Source: Candidatus Brocadiaceae bacterium (GTDB taxonomy: Bacteria; Planctomycetota; Brocadiia; SM23-32). From it: a stretch of 5,194 nucleotides of DNA. Where the stretch lies: positions 1-5,194 of the forward strand of contig PWZK01000156.1 in NCBI GenBank assembly GCA_003567495.1, read 5' to 3'. The position numbers were made by a program, and so were the translations under genes. Shown here in pieces: positions 5,049-5,194 of this stretch (positions are counted from its first letter, which is position 1; every line of letters begins with the position of its first letter). The notes under the pieces are model-generated. The model saw only the letters and a list, made by a program, of their open reading frames with translations. It made no database searches and was not told the DNA's origin.

Positions 5049-5080
5049 CGCCTGTCTGCGTGCGTACGCACAGGCAGGCG
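5049..5080. repeat. GC-rich palindrome, CGCCTG/CAGGCG family, copy 2
   Basis: CGCCTGTCTG (5049-5058) pairs with CAGGCAGGCG (5071-5080) over 10 bp with one T-G wobble. Inside is a second perfect palindrome, TGCGTACGCA (5061-5070). The element sits within ACCACGAAGG...AAGAGCACGAAG filler as if inserted there. Confidence 0.6.
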
Positions 5081-5194
5081 AAGAGCACGAAGAAAAAAGT
5101 CGTAACCATTAAGCTTGAATTTAATCTATGTGTTTTCGCTGGCAATAACTTCCGCTATATTGAGCCCCCATTCCCCAACGGGGATATTTAATTA

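Larger units (their letters stand above)
4755..5194. other. 440-bp noncoding tail rich in stem-loops
   Basis: No convincing gene is seen. An ATG at 5129 meets a TAA after six codons, and the minus frame at 4584-4877 is a shadow of the SUMF1-like gene. Hairpins not listed separately are GCCCT-GGAAA-AGGGC (4823-4837) and CCCC-AAC-GGGG (5173-5183). TTCTCTGCG is repeated in tandem near 4921-4939, and an ACCACGAAGG...AGAGCACGAAG filler spans about 5039-5092. Confidence 0.6.

Overview
The window looks like a chromosomal segment from a bacterium of the PVC/Planctomycetota type, with Omnitrophota as a possible alternative. The evidence is circumstantial: a formylglycine-generating-enzyme-like (SUMF1-fold) protein with wording common in those lineages, long noncoding spacers full of small palindromes and degenerate hexamer arrays, T-rich low-complexity stretches, and 'CCACGAAGG...AGAGCACGAAG' and 'TTCTCTGCG' filler. 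No rRNA, tRNA, CRISPR array, integrase or transposase is visible.

Layout. Positions 1-141 hold the probable 5' end of an unrecognised minus-strand gene, cut by the window edge. Positions 142-386 form a divergent spacer with a hexamer array, a convincing potential three-way-junction RNA fold (209-301) and a sigma70-like promoter (309-337). Then comes a tight plus-strand cluster: ribH (lumazine synthase, 387-869), a NusB-PHP fusion (866-2242, overlapping ribH by ATGA) and ftsY (SRP receptor, 2261-3262). A 532-bp spacer follows, with several stem-loops, a second hexamer array and a T-rich tract. A GTG-started SUMF1-like gene (3795-4754) with a strong Shine-Dalgarno comes next. The last 440 bp are noncoding and carry more stem-loops, including two related GC-rich palindromes.

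The main point of interest is the 458-residue second gene. Its first 137 residues are a complete NusB (rRNA antitermination, boxA binding). Its last ~285 residues are a complete TrpH/YciV-type PHP phosphoesterase with every expected metal ligand. In E. coli the YciV protein (RNase AM) is a 5'-to-3' exonuclease that trims 5' ends of rRNAs, so the fusion would join rRNA transcription antitermination and rRNA 5'-end maturation in one polypeptide. One caution is visible in the sequence: loss of a single T from a T5 run at the junction would turn the fusion into two genes overlapping by ATGA, the same arrangement seen between ribH and nusB.

The cluster combines riboflavin synthesis, rRNA transcription/processing and membrane targeting of ribosomes, so it is mainly a housekeeping operon. 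The SUMF1-like gene is separate: it has its own ribosome binding site, lies behind a long spacer, and lacks one of the two catalytic cysteines of true formylglycine-generating enzymes.
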